Positions 1 through 5,487 of a stretch of DNA of 5,487 bases are shown here, one piece after another. The notes beneath the pieces are model-generated. The model saw nothing but the letters and a program-made list of their open reading frames with translations. It was not told the DNA's origin and did not search any database. Positions within the stretch are counted from its first letter, which is position 1. Each line of letters begins with the position of its first letter. The position numbers and the translations under genes were made by a program. Source of the stretch: Candidatus Dormiibacterota bacterium (GTDB lineage Bacteria > Chloroflexota > Dormibacteria > UBA8260 > Bog-877); assembly GCA_003164475.1 (NCBI GenBank), contig PLTL01000373.1, positions 8,098 to 13,584 on the forward strand. The letters run 5' to 3'.

Positions 1-433
1 CCCACCTGAGAGGGGCGTCTCGGGGCCGCCGGCCGGGGGACCTTTTCCCGCGACCTTGACCTGCTGCCTCCCCTGGCGGCCAGAGGTCCAGCGGGCTCAA
101 GGAGGAGGTTGCAGGGCGGCTCTCCGCCAGCGGCCTCTCGGGGGCGGAGGGCGATTCTGGTCAGTCCGGGGTCGGCGGAACCGGGAGCGGTACCGGGGGC
201 CCAATTGCTGGTCTTCTCGGTCCGAGACATCGCGGACAGGGGAATGAGGCGTTCGCGGTGATGGATTAGCCCGGCGCCCTGCTCGAGCTTGACGATGCGC
301 CCTGCTCGGTCCCTTGGGTGAGGGTCCCTGACAAGCTGCCCCGTGCCCCGAAGCGTCGGCCGGGGCAAGCTCCGGGTTGACGCATTGATCGCCGCTCCAG
401 GGCCCGTCCCCAATTACGGGGAGTAGGGTCCCT
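1..433. other. Non-coding or unassigned region upstream of the ABC exporter
   Basis: I see no gene here that I would defend. The longest + frame open to its stop (TGA at 245-247) gives a Gly/Arg/Trp/Cys-rich product with no domain. A leftward frame from an ATG at 230-228 runs off the left edge, but has no ribosome binding site and a Pro/Arg/Ala-rich product. No tRNA or rRNA signature was found. Two TTGACG hexamers (289-294 and 377-382) resemble -35 boxes, but neither has a recognisable -10 at 16-18 bases. The 10-base word AGGGTCCCTG occurs at 321-330 and again at 425-434. A small hairpin lies at 407-422. The exporter promoter is probably in this stretch but cannot be pinpointed. Confidence 0.5.
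407..422 (+). promoter_or_regulatory. Small hairpin overlapping a possible ribosome binding site
   Basis: TCCCC at 407-411 is the reverse complement of GGGGA at 418-422, with a 6-base A/T-rich loop (412-417). The right arm forms most of GGGGAG (418-423), the best Shine-Dalgarno-like sequence for a GTG start at 434, ten bases before it. If that start is used, the hairpin could partly hide the ribosome binding site. The stem is only five pairs, so it may be chance in GC-rich DNA. Confidence 0.2.
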
Positions 434-496
434 GTGGCCTGCCGGGTCCGGAGCCCTCCGGCCGAGGCAGACAATGGGGACGTGGATGGTCCCGCC

Positions 497-1426
497 ATGG
501 CCGTTGGCGACCCGGTCGCTGAGGCGCCCGCAGGCCAGCCCGGGCTCAAGGTCTCAGGCCTCTTCCACCGCTTCGGCGAGCTGGTCGCCGTGGACGGCCT
601 CACGGTCCAGGTCGGCCCCGGGGAGATCGTGGGGCTCGTCGGCCGCAACGGGGCAGGCAAGACGACGGCCATGCGGGCCGTGATGGGCATCATCCGCCCC
701 GAGAGGGGCGACATCAGATGGTCCGGCCACCCGGTTGGCCCCACGGATCGGCTGCGATTTGGCTACATGCCGGAGGAGCGGGGACTCTACCCGCAGATGC
801 GAATCCTTGACCAGTTGGCCTATTTCGCCCAGCTGCACGGACTCGCCCCGGCCACCGCCAGGGGAGAGGCCCATCGCTGGCTCCTCCGGCTGGGTCTTGA
901 GGGCCGCGGGCTGGACCGGGTCGTCGCCCTCTCGCACGGAAACCAGCAACGGGTCCAGCTCGCGGTCGCGCTGGTGCACCACCCGGAGCTGCTGGTGCTG
1001 GACGAACCCTTCGCCGGGCTGGACCCCACCGCGGTGGACGCCCTCTCGGACATCCTCCGAGCCGAGGCCCAACGGCAGGCGGCAATCCTGTTCTCCAGCC
1101 ACCAGCTCGAGATCGTCGAGCGGCTCTGCAGTCGCGTCGTGATCTTGGAGGAGGGTCGGGTCCTCGCCGCCGGCACCCTTGAGGAGCTGCGGGCTCGCCG
1201 CCCGCGGCAGTTGCGTGTGAAGGTGGGTGGATCCGCCGAATGGGCCGCCCAGCTACTCGGCGTTCAGGTGGTTCGGCAGGACGCGGACGGCGTGGTGCTG
1301 CTCCTCGGGCCCGGCACGGACCCCCAGCTGATACTGAGGGCGGCCCAGGCCTGCGGGCCGGTGCAGCAGTTTGGCTTCGAAGCCAGTGGACTCGTTGACC
1401 TCTACCGGCAGCTGGTGTCGGCATGA
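497..1426 (+). CDS. ABC transporter ATP-binding protein, NatA/YhaQ-like, with C-terminal DUF4162-like region
   Basis: This is the cytoplasmic ATPase subunit of an ABC-2 type exporter; it powers the permease encoded just downstream. Counting from ATG 497 (309 residues): an A-loop aromatic near Phe26, Walker A GRNGAGKT at 49-56, a Q-loop region with PEERGLYP in which Glu93 takes the usual Gln place, signature LSHGN at 146-150 followed by QQRV, Walker B LLVLDE at 165-170 with catalytic Glu170, a D-loop near 173-177, and switch His202. From about 231 the tail resembles the DUF4162 extension common in this subfamily. All residues needed for ATP hydrolysis are present except the Q-loop Gln. The start is uncertain: ATG 497 gives a family-like N-terminus, while GTG 434, with GGGGAG ten bases upstream, would add 21 residues of unconserved look. 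GTG 482 is a third option. The stop overlaps the permease start (ATGA), implying one operon and coupled translation. The substrate cannot be read from the sequence; Na+, drugs or lipids are possible by family. Confidence 0.93.
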   Translation: MAVGDPVAEAPAGQPGLKVSGLFHRFGELVAVDGLTVQVGPGEIVGLVGRNGAGKTTAMRAVMGIIRPERGDIRWSGHPVGPTDRLRFGYMPEERGLYPQMRILDQLAYFAQLHGLAPATARGEAHRWLLRLGLEGRGLDRVVALSHGNQQRVQLAVALVHHPELLVLDEPFAGLDPTAVDALSDILRAEAQRQAAILFSSHQLEIVERLCSRVVILEEGRVLAAGTLEELRARRPRQLRVKVGGSAEWAAQLLGVQVVRQDADGVVLLLGPGTDPQLILRAAQACGPVQQFGFEASGLVDLYRQLVSA

Positions 1427-2616
1427 ACCGGATACCAACCACCCGCCTGATCGTGCAACGAGAGGTCGGGGAGCGGCTGCACAGCCGCTTCACCTGGGCC
1501 ATGGCTGCGCTGACTGCCCTGTTCGTGGTGGCGATCATCGTCGTCCCGGCAGTCTTGCGCCAGCCAACGCAGCCGACGGTCGTCGGACTGGTCGGCCCAT
1601 CGGCCGAGGCACTCGCGCCAGCGCTTCGGACCACCGCCAAGGCCGCCCGGGTGGCCATCAGGATCGTGGACGTGAGGGGCAGTACCGAGGCGAGGTCCGA
1701 GGTGGCCAAGGGGTCCCTCGATGTCGCCCTCAGCCTGGGCCCTGACTCGGCGCGGGCAGAGGTCAAGAGGACACTCTCCCCAACCATGGCCGCGCTGTTG
1801 CAGGCGACGGTTGACCAGGCCCATCAGAAGCGCGCCCTCAGCGAGGCGCGGATACCCCTGTCGAAAGTGCTGCCCGCTTTGCAACCCGTGCCCTTCTCGA
1901 CAAGAACGCTTGACCGCGTTACCGCCGACCAAGCCGCACGAGATGTTGCGGCGATTGCTGCTGGCTTGCTTCTCTATGTCAGCCTGGCTCTCTATTCTGG
2001 AGCGGTCGCCAGCGGCGTCGCTCAGGAGAAGACCTCCAGAACCGCGGAAGTTCTCCTTGGAGCTGTCCGGCCGAGTCAGTTGATGAATGGAAAGGTTCTG
2101 GGCATCGGTGCGTGCGGGCTGGGCCAGCTGGGAATCGCCGCCGTGGCTGGACTCATCGCCAACGCAGCCGCACGTGAGGCTGTCATCCCCTCCACGATTT
2201 GGCTTCTGCTACCAGCGATTCTGCTGTGGTTCGTGTTGGGATTCGCACTTTACGCGTTCGCCTGCGCGGCCGCGGGAGCCATGGTGGCACGCCAGGAGGA
2301 GGTCCAGGCCGTGACCATGCCCCTGCTGATGCCCCTGATCGTCGGGTTCCTGCTCACCTACGCTGTCGCCTTCTCCTCTCCGAACACGTTGTGGCTTCAG
2401 GTGCTGTCCTTTCTCCCCCCACTGGCCCCCATGCTGATGCCCGCCCGGCTGGCCATAGGGCAGGTGGCGGCCTGGCAGATGCCAGCAGCCGTGCTCATCA
2501 TGGTCGTCTCCATCTGCGGGACCGCGCGCCTCGCGGCTCGAATCTACGCCAGCTCGCTTGTTCGCGGCGGGGCCAGACTCAGCTGGCGGGCTGCCCTGCG
2601 CTTGGGGGGCGAGTAG
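1423..2616 (+). CDS. ABC-2 type permease, NatB/YhaP-like
   Basis: Membrane subunit paired with the preceding ATPase. Its 397 residues show the layout of the ABC2_membrane_3 family: a short cytoplasmic N-terminus with QREVGERL, a first membrane helix at about 24-44, a large loop outside the membrane (about 45-173, charged and mixed), then helices at about 174-196, 225-247, 259-283, 297-316 and 353-375. The sequence QEKTSRTAEVLL at 201-212, just after the second helix, matches the EK-S/T-R-x-x-E-x-L-L motif typical of NatB/YhaP permeases, where it contacts the ATPase. The ATG shares four bases with the ATPase stop, and no strong ribosome binding site precedes it, so translational coupling is likely. 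Third-position GC falls to about 60% in codons spanning 1861-2100 (hand count, 32 of 80 ending in A/T), against about 84% at the start of the gene. Family assignment is good; the transported substrate is unknown. Confidence 0.92.
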   Translation: MNRIPTTRLIVQREVGERLHSRFTWAMAALTALFVVAIIVVPAVLRQPTQPTVVGLVGPSAEALAPALRTTAKAARVAIRIVDVRGSTEARSEVAKGSLDVALSLGPDSARAEVKRTLSPTMAALLQATVDQAHQKRALSEARIPLSKVLPALQPVPFSTRTLDRVTADQAARDVAAIAAGLLLYVSLALYSGAVASGVAQEKTSRTAEVLLGAVRPSQLMNGKVLGIGACGLGQLGIAAVAGLIANAAAREAVIPSTIWLLLPAILLWFVLGFALYAFACAAAGAMVARQEEVQAVTMPLLMPLIVGFLLTYAVAFSSPNTLWLQVLSFLPPLAPMLMPARLAIGQVAAWQMPAAVLIMVVSICGTARLAARIYASSLVRGGARLSWRAALRLGGE

Positions 2617-2654
2617 GTCGGCTGAGCCCGCCATCTCGATCTCGATGTGAGCCA

Positions 2655-2679
2655 CGGGCCGAGCCTGGGCCCGGGCCCG
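2655..2679 (+). repeat. GC-rich inverted repeats after the exporter operon; possible transcription-end structure
   Basis: CGGGCC at 2655-2660 pairs with GGCCCG at 2668-2673 (7-base loop) or, alternatively, with GGCCCG at 2674-2679. The hexamer GGGCCC is repeated in tandem at 2667-2678, making a perfect 12-base palindrome. The structure lies about 40 bases after the permease stop, where a terminator would be expected. No T-tract follows, so it is not a classical intrinsic terminator. U-less terminators are proposed in high-GC bacteria, so the role is inferred only. Confidence 0.3.
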
Positions 2680-2797
2680 CTGGCCCCGATCCGGCGCCGG
2701 CTTGGTCCGGGGGGTTTGGCCGCCAAGTTGGAGCCTGAATCAGGGTGACGGCGATGGTCGGGCCGAGTCGATCCCGGTCGCTGCGACGTGACCGACC

Positions 2798-2816
2798 TTG
2801 GGGCAGTTGGGGGCAG
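2798..2816 (+). repeat. Imperfect tandem repeat TTGGGGCAG / TTGGGGGCAG upstream of pntAA
   Basis: TTGGGGCAG (2798-2806) is followed immediately by TTGGGGGCAG (2807-2816), identical except for one extra G. It lies about 80 bases before the pntAA start. A directly repeated half-site could bind a regulator, but two copies of a G-rich word may also be chance. No other site-like element nearby supports it. Confidence 0.2.
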
Positions 2817-2893
2817 GTGCTCGCGACCCCGGGGGATCCACCTGTTGCAATGGGGGAAATCGTCCGTCCGGCGACTGTGAGGGCTTGAGTAGG

Positions 2894-4045
2894 ATGGCTG
2901 CCGTGAGGTTCGCTGTCCCCTGTGAGAGCGTCGAAGGAGAACGGCGGATCCCGGTCAGTCCGGACTCGATCGCCCGCCTCAAGCCGCTCGGCTTGGAGGT
3001 GTGCGTTCAGGCCGGGGCGGGGGTGGAAGCCGGCTTCTCCGACGCTGTCCTCGAGGAGGCGGGCGCGGAGATCGCGCCGGACCTGGCCCACTGCCTTGAG
3101 GGGGCCGGGATGGTGTGCAAGGTGCAGCCGCCCTCCGCCGAGGAGGCGGCCGCGCTGCCCGAGGGGTCGGCGCTGATCAGCTTCCTTCCCGCCTCGACGC
3201 CGCCCGACGTTGTCGCCCAGCTGGTGAAGCGGCGGATCACCGCCTTCAGCTTCGAGTTGGTGCCGAGGATCAGCCGGGCCCAGGCGATGGACGCCCTCTC
3301 CTCCCAGGCCTCGATCGGTGGGTACAAGGCGGTGCTGGTGGGAGCTGCGCGCCTGCCCAAGATCCTGCCCCTGCAGATGACCGCAGCCGGCACCATCGCG
3401 CCCGCCCGGGTGCTGGTGATGGGCGCGGGCGTCGCCGGGCTTCAGGCCATCGCCACCGCCCGCCGGCTCGGGGGCGTGGTCGAGGCGACCGATGTCCGGT
3501 CCGCGGTCAAGGAGGAGGTCCAGAGCCTGGGCGCCACCTTCGTGGAGATGGAGCTCGAGGCCCAGGAGGGCGAGGGGGGATATGCCCGGGAGCAGACCGA
3601 GGAGTTCCTCACCCGCCAGCGTGAGCTGATCGCCCAGAGGGTCGAGCAGAGCGACCTGGTGGTGACCACCGCTGCAGTGCCCGGCCGCCGGGCGCCGGTG
3701 CTCATCACCAAGGAGGTGGTGGAGCGGATGCGGACCGGCTCGGTGATAGTCGACCTCGCGGCCGACACTGGTGGCAACTGCGAGCTGACCCGGCCCGGGG
3801 AGGAGATCCAGGTGGGAGGGGTCACCATCCTCGGCTGGCGCAACCTGCCTGCCACCGTACCCACCACCGCCAGCCAGATGCTGGCCCGCAATGTGGCTGC
3901 CATCGCGGGTCACCTGATCAAGGAGGGCAAGCTGGTGCTCGACTTCGAGGACGAGATCACGGGTGGGAGCTGTGCTGTGCACGATGGGGAGATTCGCAAC
4001 CAGCTGATGCGGGAGGCCGCTGAGGCGGGGTCGAAGCCGTCGTGA
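2894..4045 (+). CDS. pntAA: NAD(P) transhydrogenase subunit alpha part 1 (NAD(H)-binding domain I)
   Basis: Soluble domain I of the proton-translocating transhydrogenase. It binds NADH/NAD+ on the cytoplasmic side and passes hydride to NADP+ bound in PntB domain III. The 383 residues cover domain I only, as expected for the split-alpha form; E. coli PntA fuses this to the membrane helices. Visible motifs: ESVEGERRIPVSPDS at 11-25, shared with alanine dehydrogenase; VPRISRAQAMD at 123-133 containing the Arg125, Gln130 and Asp133 set of the RQD loop; nucleotide fold GAGVAG at 177-182 with acidic Asp200 after the second strand; the mobile-loop GYA at 229-231; and VIVDLAADTGGNCE at 284-297. I chose ATG 2894 because conserved sequence begins within a few residues and GAGGG (2879-2883) lies ten bases upstream. 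The frame is open further back to TTG 2798, but that extension is unlike the family. TTG 2885 is a lesser alternative. The stop overlaps the next gene's GTG start by four bases. Confidence 0.97.
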   Translation: MAAVRFAVPCESVEGERRIPVSPDSIARLKPLGLEVCVQAGAGVEAGFSDAVLEEAGAEIAPDLAHCLEGAGMVCKVQPPSAEEAAALPEGSALISFLPASTPPDVVAQLVKRRITAFSFELVPRISRAQAMDALSSQASIGGYKAVLVGAARLPKILPLQMTAAGTIAPARVLVMGAGVAGLQAIATARRLGGVVEATDVRSAVKEEVQSLGATFVEMELEAQEGEGGYAREQTEEFLTRQRELIAQRVEQSDLVVTTAAVPGRRAPVLITKEVVERMRTGSVIVDLAADTGGNCELTRPGEEIQVGGVTILGWRNLPATVPTTASQMLARNVAAIAGHLIKEGKLVLDFEDEITGGSCAVHDGEIRNQLMREAAEAGSKPS

Positions 4046-4347
4046 ACGCTCAGCTGGTCAACGAGATCTCGATCTTCGTTCTGGCGGTCTTCCTCGGCTT
4101 CGAGGTCATCTCCAAGGTTCCCACCATCCTCCACACCCCCCTCATGTCCGGGAGCAACGCCATCCACGGGGTGATCCTGGTGGGCGCCATGGTGATCATG
4201 GCCACCGCCCACGGGGCAGTCCAGGACGTGGTTGGATTCCTGGCGGTGGTGCTGGCCACCATCAACGTCGTCGGCGGCTACGTGGTTACCGACCGCATGC
4301 TGGAGATGTTCAAGAGCCGCAATCCCCGGGGACAGAAGCAACCGTGA
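4042..4347 (+). CDS. pntAB: NAD(P) transhydrogenase subunit alpha part 2 (membrane domain)
   Basis: Small membrane subunit that, with the N-terminal half of PntB, forms the proton-conducting domain II. Its 101 residues contain three membrane helices at about 8-29, 38-55 and 59-80, and a short basic tail (KSRNPRGQKQ), a normal length for the split alpha2 subunit. The segment HTPLMSGSNAIHG at 31-43 is the family hallmark. His42 falls where E. coli PntA has Ser (NAISG), and from memory corresponds to His42 of the Thermus thermophilus alpha2 subunit, a proton-path residue. The start is GTG, overlapping the pntAA stop as GTGA, which points to translational coupling within one transcript. Confidence in identity is high; the role of His42 here is inferred from relatives. 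Confidence 0.96.
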   Translation: MNAQLVNEISIFVLAVFLGFEVISKVPTILHTPLMSGSNAIHGVILVGAMVIMATAHGAVQDVVGFLAVVLATINVVGGYVVTDRMLEMFKSRNPRGQKQP

Positions 4348-4381
4348 TGAGTTCTAGGACCACCGCTGCGTCGTTGGTCGC

Positions 4382-4400
4382 CCTCGGTTGCCGACCGAGG
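4382..4400 (+). promoter_or_regulatory. Perfect 7-bp hairpin in the pntAB-pntB gap
   Basis: CCTCGGT at 4382-4388 is the exact reverse complement of ACCGAGG at 4394-4400, with a 5-base loop. It ends three bases before the pntB ribosome binding site (4403-4412) and 20 bases before its ATG. No T-tract follows. It could tune pntB translation or transcript stability; a competing GGTCG/CGACC pairing (4376-4380 with 4392-4396) is also possible. Confidence 0.35.
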
Positions 4401-4402
4401 CC

Positions 4403-4412
4403 AGGGAGGGGG
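4403..4412 (+). promoter_or_regulatory. Ribosome binding site of pntB
   Basis: The purine run AGGGAGGGGG ends eight bases before ATG 4421. It is the clearest Shine-Dalgarno sequence in the window and fixes the pntB start. It also means pntB need not depend on coupling to pntAB, unlike the exporter permease and pntAB itself. Confidence 0.6.
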
Positions 4413-4420
4413 CTGGGCTG

Positions 4421-5487
4421 ATGCACCTCTCCTCGGGGATCACCCTGCTCTACCTGCTGGCGGCGGTGCTGTTCATAGTCGGCCTCCACCAGCTGAGTTC
4501 CCCTCGTCATGCCCGCTCCGGCAACCTGGCGGCCGCCCTGGGGATGGGCATCGCCTTCGTCGCCACCATCTTCGTGCTGCACCATTCCGGGTTCAACCTG
4601 CTCCTGATGTCGATCGCCATCTTGATCGGGCTGCCGGTGGGGGCCATCGCCGCCCGGTCCGTGAAGATGACGGCGATGCCACAGATGGTGGCCTCCTTCA
4701 ACGGAGTGGGCGGCGGTGCGGCGGCGCTCGTCGCCCTGATCGAGTTCATGAGGGTGCCGGCTGGTACGTCGGCCTCGCTGGTCCTGTCGATTTCGGTGGT
4801 CTTCGCGGTGGTGATCGGCGCGGTCAGCTTCGCCGGGTCTGCGATCGCCTTCACCAAGCTCCAAGAGATGATGCGAGGCACTCCAATCACCTATCCCGGC
4901 CAGCAGCCGGTGAACGGCGTGGTGGCGGCCGCCATCGTCGTCATGGGGGTGCTGATCGTCGTCACCCACATCGGCGTGGCCGCCCTCTGGGTGCTGCTCG
5001 TGCTGGCGCTGGTCCTGGGGGTGGCGTTCGTGCTGCCCATCGGCGGAGCTGACATGCCGGTGGTGATCTCGCTCCTCAACGCCTTCACCGGCCTGGCGGT
5101 GGCCGGCGACGGGTTCGTGGTGGGCAACCCGGTGCTGATCGTGGGTGGCACCCTGGTGGGCGCCTCCGGGAGCTTCCTCACCAAGATGATGTCGGACGCC
5201 ATGGGGCGTTCCCTGAACAACCTGCTGTTCGGCGCCTTCGGCAAGGTCCTGGTGAGCCCGGATGCCGTCGGCGCGGCGCAGCGGAGCGTCCGCTCCGGCA
5301 CTGCAGAGGACATCGGCACCCTGCTCGCCTACTCCCAGCGGGTGATCATCGTCCCCGGCTACGGGCTCGCCGTGGCCCAGGCTCAGCACGCCGTCCGCGA
5401 CTTGGCCGATGCCCTGGAGAAGCGGGGCGTGACCGTGGACTACGCCATCCACCCCGTGGCGGGCCGCATGCCCGGGCACATGAACGT
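4421..5487 (+). CDS. pntB: NAD(P) transhydrogenase subunit beta, 3' end beyond the window
   Basis: Beta subunit: membrane helices of domain II followed by the NADP(H)-binding domain III. About 355 codons are visible with no stop; E. coli PntB is 462 residues, so roughly the last quarter is missing, including the GANDTVNP and C-terminal NADP-binding motifs. About nine hydrophobic segments span residues 4 to 255. Recognisable family sequences: MPQMVASFNGVGGG at 86-99, IGGADMPVVISLLN at 207-220 with Asp211 and Asn220 matching E. coli Asp213 and Asn222, the domain III nucleotide loop VPGYGLAVAQAQ at 311-322, and IHPVAGRMPGHMN at 343-355. Asn94 sits where E. coli has His91. The visible frame is intact, with no internal stop. 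The start ATG has a strong ribosome binding site; the only upstream in-frame alternative is TTG 4388 before a TAG at 4355-4357. It is the last gene of the pntAA-pntAB-pntB operon. Confidence 0.97.
   Translation, partial: MHLSSGITLLYLLAAVLFIVGLHQLSSPRHARSGNLAAALGMGIAFVATIFVLHHSGFNLLLMSIAILIGLPVGAIAARSVKMTAMPQMVASFNGVGGGAAALVALIEFMRVPAGTSASLVLSISVVFAVVIGAVSFAGSAIAFTKLQEMMRGTPITYPGQQPVNGVVAAAIVVMGVLIVVTHIGVAALWVLLVLALVLGVAFVLPIGGADMPVVISLLNAFTGLAVAGDGFVVGNPVLIVGGTLVGASGSFLTKMMSDAMGRSLNNLLFGAFGKVLVSPDAVGAAQRSVRSGTAEDIGTLLAYSQRVIIVPGYGLAVAQAQHAVRDLADALEKRGVTVDYAIHPVAGRMPGHMN

Larger units (their letters stand above)
2617..2893. other. Intergenic region between exporter and transhydrogenase operons
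   Basis: No gene is supported in these 277 bases. A + frame continuous with pntAA is open back to TTG 2798, but its product lacks any transhydrogenase character. The stretch is rich in short palindromes: a CTCGAT-type tandem at 2633-2646, the GC inverted repeats at 2655-2679, a perfect 10-base palindrome at 2691-2700, TTGG/CCAA arms at 2716-2726, and GTCG/CGAC arms at 2777-2787. An imperfect direct repeat lies at 2798-2816. The end of the exporter transcript and the pnt promoter should both lie here, but no convincing -35/-10 pair is visible. Confidence 0.55.
4347..4421 (+). other. 24-codon frame bridging pntAB and pntB; possible coupling leader
   Basis: The last A of the pntAB stop is the first base of an ATG (4347-4349) that opens a 24-codon frame. 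The product would begin MSSRTTAASL and end in an Arg/Gly/Pro-rich tail. Its TGA (4419-4421) gives its last A to the ATG of pntB. No strong ribosome binding site precedes it (a GGGGA lies about 14 bases upstream), so any translation would probably be by reinitiation after pntAB. The peptide has no recognisable domain. The exact fit at both ends is visible; that it is translated is inference and may be coincidence. Confidence 0.25.

Noticed and set aside
56..247. 63-codon + strand frame in the upstream region
   Set aside because: No ribosome binding site, unusual Trp/Cys/Arg-rich composition, mixed third positions and no recognisable family.
289..382. Two TTGACG hexamers as promoter -35 boxes
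   Set aside because: At 16-18 bases downstream of each there is only GC-rich sequence with no -10-like hexamer.
714..1787. 357-codon open frame on the - strand across the exporter genes
   Set aside because: It spans two confidently assigned + strand genes and gives an Arg/Pro/Ala-rich product without motifs.
2798..2893. Longer pntAA starting at TTG 2798
   Set aside because: The extra 32 residues are Gly/Cys-rich and unlike any transhydrogenase N-terminus; conserved sequence starts just after ATG 2894.
2890..2895. TAGGAT as a -10 box for pntAA
   Set aside because: It overlaps the ATG itself, so transcription would start inside the gene, and no -35 lies at suitable spacing.
2579..3982. 467-codon open frame on the - strand opposite pntAA
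   Set aside because: It is antisense to a gene with clear family motifs; the product is His/Gly/Asp-rich low-complexity sequence typical of the complement of GC-rich coding DNA.
4310..5479. 389-codon open frame on the - strand opposite pntB
   Set aside because: The product is dominated by His, Asp, Gln and Gly runs and has no domain; it mirrors pntB, whose motifs are unmistakable.
1..5487. CRISPR array, insertion sequence, tRNA or rRNA
   Set aside because: Reading both strands showed no regularly spaced repeats, no transposase motifs with terminal repeats, and no tRNA T-arm or rRNA-like sequence.

Overview
The window is GC-rich bacterial DNA (roughly two thirds G+C by eye, about 92% G/C at third codon positions in pntB by hand count). 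It has frequent GTG starts and stop/start overlaps between genes. Together with the three-gene (alpha1, alpha2, beta) form of transhydrogenase, this suggests an actinobacterium or another high-GC soil-type lineage such as Chloroflexota or Dormibacterota. No marker in the window fixes the taxon.

Layout: all five confident genes are on the + strand, in two groups. Positions 1-433 hold no convincing gene. Positions 497 (or 434) to 1426 encode an ABC ATPase, and 1423-2616 its membrane partner, joined by an ATGA overlap. They look like a NatAB/YhaQP-type ABC-2 exporter of unknown substrate. A 277-base gap (2617-2893) rich in palindromes follows. Then comes a proton-translocating NAD(P) transhydrogenase operon: pntAA (2894-4045), pntAB (4042-4347, GTGA overlap) and pntB (4421 to beyond the right edge, about 355 codons visible).

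Function: PntAA binds NAD(H), PntAB and the first part of PntB form the membrane proton path, and the C-terminal part of PntB binds NADP(H). The complex uses the proton gradient to reduce NADP+ with NADH. The exporter next door has no visible functional link to it.

Points of interest: (1) the proton-path histidine lies in PntAB (His42), while the E. coli-type beta histidine position is Asn94; (2) a 24-codon frame fills the pntAB-pntB gap exactly, sharing one base with each neighbour's stop or start, and contains a perfect 7-bp hairpin; (3) third-position GC drops locally in the middle of the permease gene; (4) the ATPase has Glu at the Q-loop position and an LSHGN signature. I see no clearly new defence, mobile or RNA-based system. 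The window is mostly ordinary metabolic and transport sequence.
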